Shown here piece after piece: positions 60,027 to 64,000 of a DNA stretch of 64,000 nucleotides. The translations under genes were made by a program, and so were the position numbers. The stretch lies in the NCBI GenBank assembly GCA_031422295.1, contig JANOQM010000089.1, positions 1 through 64,000 of the forward strand, given 5' to 3'. Under the pieces are notes generated by a model, which was given only the letters and a program-made list of their open reading frames with translations, ran no database searches and was not told where the DNA came from. Positions within the stretch are counted from its first letter, which is position 1, and every line of letters starts with the position of its first letter. Source of the stretch: JANOMH01 sp031422295. Its GTDB lineage: Bacteria; Pseudomonadota; Alphaproteobacteria; Rhodobacterales; Rhodobacteraceae.

Positions 60027-60899
60027 ATGGCTGAAAAGACAAGTGTTGCGGGCAGTATATTAGAAACGGTCAAGACTGTTGTTTATGCATTGCTGATTGC
60101 CGGGGTGTTCCGGACCGTATTCTTTCAGCCCTTCTGGATTCCATCCGGGTCGATGAAAGACACGCTGTTGATTGGTGATTTCCTGTTCGTCAACAAGATG
60201 GCTTATGGCTATTCCTATGCGTCCTGCCCGTCGATCCGCATTGCCCGGCTGGGTATTGATATTACCGCCGAGGATTTCTGCGGCATGTTCCAAGGCGCCG
60301 AAAGCCGGTTTCTGGGGTCTGACCCGGAGCGCGGCGATGTGGTGGTGTTTCGTCATCCGGTCACGGGCGTGGATTTCATCAAACGCCTGATCGGCCTGCC
60401 GGGCGACCGGGTGCAGGTGACCCAAGGGATCGTTTACATCAATGATGTCGCCGCCCCGCAGGAAGACGCAGGTATTTTTGCCGAAACCTTTCAGCCCGAG
60501 GGCCAGGGTCCGCAATCGCAGCGGATGTCCTGTGAAAACGGCACTGTCGGCGCGGGGGCGGATTGCACCAGTTCGCGCGCCCGTGAAACCCTGCCAAATG
60601 GAGTTGTGCATAATGTGCTGAATATCGACAGCAATCAGCCCCCCGCCAATGGCGCGTTTGATGCGGATAATACCGGCATCTACACCGTGCCTGCCGGGCA
60701 TTACTTTTTCATGGGCGATAACCGCGACAATTCGACCGACAGCCGGTTCCCGCAGGCCGCCCCGACCAATGGTGTCGGGTTTGTCCCGCTGGAGGATATC
60801 GTGGGCCGGGCGGACCGGATCATGTTTTCATCAGCCGGAACATCGATGCTGGCGTTCTGGACATGGCGTTCTGACCGTTATCTGATGGCCGTCGAATGA
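60027..60899 (+). CDS. lepB: Signal peptidase I
   Basis: 290 aa inner-membrane protease. N-terminal anchor VVYALLIAGVFRTVFF; catalytic Ser about residue 42 in FWIPSGSMKDTLLIGDF; catalytic Lys about 119 in DFIKRLIGLPGDRV; C-terminal GDNRDNSTDSR. Overlaps rnc by 4 bp. Confidence 0.96.
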   Translation: MAEKTSVAGSILETVKTVVYALLIAGVFRTVFFQPFWIPSGSMKDTLLIGDFLFVNKMAYGYSYASCPSIRIARLGIDITAEDFCGMFQGAESRFLGSDPERGDVVVFRHPVTGVDFIKRLIGLPGDRVQVTQGIVYINDVAAPQEDAGIFAETFQPEGQGPQSQRMSCENGTVGAGADCTSSRARETLPNGVVHNVLNIDSNQPPANGAFDADNTGIYTVPAGHYFFMGDNRDNSTDSRFPQAAPTNGVGFVPLEDIVGRADRIMFSSAGTSMLAFWTWRSDRYLMAVE

Positions 60900-61576
60900 G
60901 GCTTGCGGCAGAGCTGGGGGCCTTTGCCAAGCGGCTTGGTCACAGCTTTGCCTCGCCTGCCTTACTGGTGCAGGCTGTCACGCATGGGTCGATGTCCTCG
61001 CCCCACCGCGACGATAATCAGCGGCTGGAGTTTCTGGGCGACCGGGTGTTGGGGCTGGTGATGGCCGAGGCGCTGCTGGCTGCTGATCCTTTGGCGGCTG
61101 AGGGGTTGGTTGCCCCGCGCTATAACGCCTTGGTCCGCCGCGAAACCTGCGCCGATATCGCCCGTTCGATTGATCTGGGATCGGTCCTGAAGCTGGGCCG
61201 GTCCGAGATGCAATCGGGGGGCCGCCGTAAAGAGGCGCTGTTGGCCGATGCGATGGAGGCGGTGATTGCCGCCGTGTATATGGATGCCGGTTTCGAGGCC
61301 GCCCGCGCCGTGGTATTGCGCCTGTGGGCCGACCGGATTGGCGGGGTCGAAGACGATGCCCGCGACGCCAAGACCGCGTTGCAGGAATGGGCGCAGGCAA
61401 GGGGCGAAACCCCGCCGGACTATGTAGAAGTGGCCCGCGAGGGGCCGGATCATCAGCCGTTGTTCACCATCGAGGTCCGCTTGGCCTCGGGTAGGGCAGA
61501 ACAGGCTGTGGCCGGGTCAAAGCGGCAGGCCGAACAGGCGGCTGCGGCTGCGTTATTGCAAAAGGTATCGTCATGA
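60896..61576 (+). CDS. rnc: Ribonuclease III
   Basis: 226 aa dsRNA endonuclease. Signature QRLEFLGDRVLGLVMAEALL, second acidic site ALLADAMEAVIAAVYMDAG; C-terminal dsRNA-binding domain (TALQEWAQARG ... AAAALLQKV). Overlaps lepB and era by 4 bp each. Confidence 0.96.
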   Translation: MRLAAELGAFAKRLGHSFASPALLVQAVTHGSMSSPHRDDNQRLEFLGDRVLGLVMAEALLAADPLAAEGLVAPRYNALVRRETCADIARSIDLGSVLKLGRSEMQSGGRRKEALLADAMEAVIAAVYMDAGFEAARAVVLRLWADRIGGVEDDARDAKTALQEWAQARGETPPDYVEVAREGPDHQPLFTIEVRLASGRAEQAVAGSKRQAEQAAAAALLQKVSS

Positions 61577-62496
61577 CAGACTCTGTTCTGGGCCAAAAAG
61601 CAGGCTTTGCCGCCCTGATTGGCGAACCCAATGCCGGTAAATCCACCCTGCTGAACCGCATGGTGGGGGCAAAGGTATCTATCGTCACCCACAAAGTGCA
61701 GACCACACGCGCCCGGATTCGCGGCGTGGCGATGGAGGGTTTGGCGCAGATTGTGTTTGTCGATACGCCCGGTCTGTTCAAACCGCGCCGCCGTCTTGAC
61801 CGCGCCATGGTGGCTGCGGCCTGGGGCGGTGCGTCGGATGCCGATGTTGTTGTGCTATTGATCGAGGCGCAGCGGGGGATGACCGAGGGGGTCAAGACGA
61901 TTCTGGAGACGCTGGCTGACCGTGTGGGCAAATCCCCGGTGGCGCTGGCGATCAACAAGATTGACCGGGTCAAGGCCGAGGGGCTGCTCGCCCTGACCAA
62001 GGATATGAACGACGCCTATCCCTTTGTTGAAACCTTCATGATATCCGCCGAAAAGGGCTATGGTTGTGACGCTTTGCGCGTTTGGCTCGCGTCGAAAATG
62101 CCCGACGGCCCGTGGTTATACCCCGAGGATCAGATTGCCGACCTGCCAATGCGGATGATTGCGGCTGAAATGACCCGCGAAAAGCTGACCCTAAGGCTGC
62201 ATCAGGAATTGCCCTATGAACTGACCGTTGAGACCGAAAGCTGGGTCGAGCGCGAGGATGGCTCGGCCCGGGTGGACCAGATCATCTATGTCGCCCGCGA
62301 TGGCCATAAGGGGATCGTGCTGGGCAAGGGTGGCGAGACGATCAAATCGGTCAGCACGGCGTCGCGGGCCGAGTTGGAGGAATTTCTGGGCCGCCGGGTG
62401 CATCTGTTTTTGCAGGTGAAGGTGCGCCCTGGCTGGCTGGACGAGGCCGAGCGGTTTTCCGAAATGGGCTTGGATTTCAAGGACAGCCACGAGTGA
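61573..62496 (+). CDS. era: GTPase Era
   Basis: 307 aa ribosome-assembly GTPase. G1 GEPNAGKST, G3 DTPG in IVFVDTPGLFKPRR, G4 NKID; C-terminal KH domain with KGIVLGKGGETIKSVS. Coupled to rnc. Confidence 0.96.
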   Translation: MTDSVLGQKAGFAALIGEPNAGKSTLLNRMVGAKVSIVTHKVQTTRARIRGVAMEGLAQIVFVDTPGLFKPRRRLDRAMVAAAWGGASDADVVVLLIEAQRGMTEGVKTILETLADRVGKSPVALAINKIDRVKAEGLLALTKDMNDAYPFVETFMISAEKGYGCDALRVWLASKMPDGPWLYPEDQIADLPMRMIAAEMTREKLTLRLHQELPYELTVETESWVEREDGSARVDQIIYVARDGHKGIVLGKGGETIKSVSTASRAELEEFLGRRVHLFLQVKVRPGWLDEAERFSEMGLDFKDSHE

Positions 62497-62822
62497 TCAG
62501 GCTAACGGCCGACATCTGGGTGTCTGCCTATCTGACCCGCCTGAGATTGGTGAATATCCCCGCGTTTGTGGTAAAGCGCGGGGATAGCACCGCTGGGGCG
62601 GTTCTGGTCAAGCTGAATACATTGGATGGGCGGGCCTGTTGTTATCAGCGGTCGTTCGATCTGCTGTCTGGTGACCGCAAATGGGTCGTGCTGACCCAAG
62701 GCGCGGAACCCGCCGTCGATGCCTCGGTCACCAAACAGCGCAGTTTTGATCCTGACCTGTGGGTGATCGAGGTCGAGGACCGCTTGGGGCGGCATTTGCT
62801 GGATCAGGATGGGCTGGCCTGA
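62493..62822 (+). CDS. DUF1491 family protein
   Basis: 109 aa, GTG start at 62493 overlapping the era stop. LTADIWVSAYLTRLRL and RRGD-like VVKRGDSTAGAVLVKLN, then WVIEVEDRLGRHLLD, fit DUF1491, a family that follows era in Rhodobacterales. In many relatives recO comes next; here a leftward gene follows instead, overlapping by 19 bp. Confidence 0.87.
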   Translation: MIRLTADIWVSAYLTRLRLVNIPAFVVKRGDSTAGAVLVKLNTLDGRACCYQRSFDLLSGDRKWVVLTQGAEPAVDASVTKQRSFDPDLWVIEVEDRLGRHLLDQDGLA

Positions 62823-63424
62823 TCGGGCAGCACGCGAGCCAACACGACAACACCATATCCGGCGAACACAAAACCCAGAGTCAGCATTGCGACATTCAGC
62901 GCGGTTCGTCCCACCCCCAAGACGCCCACATCAATGAAAGGATAGGCATAGACCCCGGTCATCTGCCCGCGGAGCAGCGCATAGATACAATAGGCGAGCG
63001 GCACCACAGCCCAGCGTAACGGGTGCCAGCGGGTCAGTGGCGATTTGGGCGCACAGCGGACCCACCAGATCAGGCACAACAGCGGCACCGCTGTATGCAA
63101 CCCTTGATCAGCCCACCAGCCCAGCCCTTGGGGTGCCCAGATACCAGCCAGAATCGTGTGATAGATCAGTCCGACGGTCCCGATCCACAAAAACAACCCG
63201 CCATGCCAGCCCGCACTGCCGATCCGGCCAGTCATGAATATGGCCGCAAAACTGACCGCTACGATCAGATTGACCAGCACGGTGAAATAAGCGGCCATCA
63301 CCCAGAACAGCGCCAAAACGCTGCTCGCCCCGGTCAGACGATAGGACACGACCGCCTGCGCCGCCAAGGCTGCGACGCTGACCATTAATATCACGACACT
63401 CATCAGGCGCGGGGCTAACGTCAT
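62804..63424 (-). CDS. Pr6Pr-type multi-helix membrane protein
   Basis: 206 aa from ATG 63424 (MTLAPRLMSVVILMVSVAAL). About six helices with YFTVLVNLIVAVSFAAIF and WWADQGLHTAVPLLCLIWW, resembling the Pr6Pr/FAR-17a-like membrane family. A longer frame to 63529 would overlap the sulfotransferase. Function unknown. Confidence 0.78.
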   Translation of the reverse strand: MTLAPRLMSVVILMVSVAALAAQAVVSYRLTGASSVLALFWVMAAYFTVLVNLIVAVSFAAIFMTGRIGSAGWHGGLFLWIGTVGLIYHTILAGIWAPQGLGWWADQGLHTAVPLLCLIWWVRCAPKSPLTRWHPLRWAVVPLAYCIYALLRGQMTGVYAYPFIDVGVLGVGRTALNVAMLTLGFVFAGYGVVVLARVLPDQASPS

Positions 63425-63477
63425 GGATCGCAGGTTTGCAGGGCCGGAGCCAAAAGACAAGCCCGCATCCCCTTGCA

Positions 63478-64000
63478 TCACGCCGCCATAACCTTGGACC
63501 GCATCCCCATCGCCAGCCATGCCGCACAATCGGGGCCAAGTTCGTGCTGGGAACGGGCGATATACAGCGCGTTATCCTTGTCCGTTAGCACATCGCGCCA
63601 GCGGCCATTGGTGCCCTTGTGGATGAAACTGTCGGCCCCACCTTCCCAGAACGCCCCGCCCATGGGGGTTACTTCGGCGGCATGGGCCTTCATATAGTCG
63701 AATGTGCAATGTTCGATGACCTTGGCCATGGTGGCAGCGTCGGGCTTGATCCCAAGGAAATCAGCGATCCGGGCAATCTCGGCGGGCATGTCGGACTTCA
63801 GGTCGGCAAAATGCACCAGCAGAACATTGGGCAGCTCGCGGATGTCCCACCAGGTGCGGACATTTTCCCAGAACGACCAGAACGGTTGGCCGTCCGTCGC
63901 CAGCCAGTCGCGGAAATAGGCCGCGACATCCGGGTTTGGCCTGCCAATCGGCGGGCCGATGCGACCGGGGGTATCGTTCAACGCGCCATACCACACGTCA
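63478..64000 (-). CDS. Sulfotransferase-domain protein, C-terminal part only
   Basis: About 173 C-terminal residues; the frame is open to the right edge, reading DVWYGALND from the edge. LLVHFADLKSDMPAEIARIADFLGI and the C-terminal FIHKGTNGRWRDVLT are typical of PAPS-dependent sulfotransferases (KGxxGxW binds the PAPS phosphate). Substrate unknown. Ends 54 bp upstream of the membrane-protein gene on the same strand. Confidence 0.88.
   Translation of the reverse strand, partial: DVWYGALNDTPGRIGPPIGRPNPDVAAYFRDWLATDGQPFWSFWENVRTWWDIRELPNVLLVHFADLKSDMPAEIARIADFLGIKPDAATMAKVIEHCTFDYMKAHAAEVTPMGGAFWEGGADSFIHKGTNGRWRDVLTDKDNALYIARSQHELGPDCAAWLAMGMRSKVMAA

Noticed and set aside
1..64000. tRNA, rRNA, CRISPR array, prophage or integrase
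   Set aside because: None recognised by eye; no regularly spaced repeats and no cloverleaf-like segments in the intergenic gaps examined.

Overview
The window looks like chromosomal DNA from an aerobic anoxygenic phototroph of the Rhodobacterales (Roseobacter/Rhodobacter relatives, Alphaproteobacteria). The grounds are a spheroidene-type carotenoid gene set interleaved with bacteriochlorophyll genes, TGT-N12-ACA (PpsR/CrtJ-type) operators, high GC with dense 4-bp ATGA gene overlaps, and the order folK-rpoZ-rel-pdxJ-acpS-lepB-rnc-era. No rRNA, tRNA, CRISPR array, transposase or integrase was recognised.

Region 1 (1-16.25 kb) is part of a photosynthesis gene cluster: crtE-crtF-bchC-bchX leftwards (bchX cut by the edge), crtD-crtC rightwards, tspO-crtB-crtI leftwards, crtA-bchI-bchD-bchO rightwards. 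Paired PpsR-type sites sit before bchC, between crtE and crtD, and between crtI and crtA. crtC has no usable in-frame start where its homology begins; one missing base near 5555 would explain this. Between crtC and tspO lies an AT-richer islet (about 6.5-7.7 kb) with a Panacea-domain (DUF4065) protein and a small two-helix membrane protein, resembling a toxin-antitoxin pair, followed by an M19 dipeptidase.

Region 2 (16.3-29.2 kb) holds a lytic transglycosylase and two cobalamin blocks. Leftward: DUF1636-cobC-cbiB. Rightward: DUF6732-like small protein-cbiX-cobH-CPCC protein-cobL-cobI-cbiG/cobJ fusion-cobM, preceded by a strongly foldable leader RNA. Between the blocks are a lone receiver protein, a secreted-protein gene broken by an in-frame amber codon, and a glutathionyl-hydroquinone reductase.

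Region 3 (29.3-39.5 kb) is mostly housekeeping: a PatB/MalY lyase, three tandem deformylase genes (the third has lost catalytic residues) with fmt, a membrane-anchored LuxR-type regulator, a secreted protein, a leftward ispH-lysE-DUF3429-rnhA-serine hydrolase run, and a TetR gene divergent from a membrane-protein gene with palindromic operators between them.

Region 4 (39.5-53.8 kb) is a catabolic locus: two xylose-isomerase-like epimerases, an enolase-superfamily dehydratase, a FadR-type GntR regulator, a D-2-hydroxyacid dehydrogenase, a complete CUT1-type ABC importer, a UPF0261/Tm-1-like protein next to a PEP-hydrolase-like TIM barrel, a cupin and an M24 hydrolase. Four sites matching the FadR-family consensus TNGTNNNACNA (three perfect, one with one mismatch) lie before its divergent transcription units, so the locus looks like one locally controlled regulon for an unidentified sugar, polyol or sugar acid.

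Region 5 (53.8-64 kb) contains a NYN-domain protein, folK, rpoZ, rel, a DUF2062 protein, pdxJ, an odd secreted protein, acpS, lepB, rnc, era and DUF1491, then a leftward Pr6Pr-type membrane protein and a sulfotransferase cut by the right edge.
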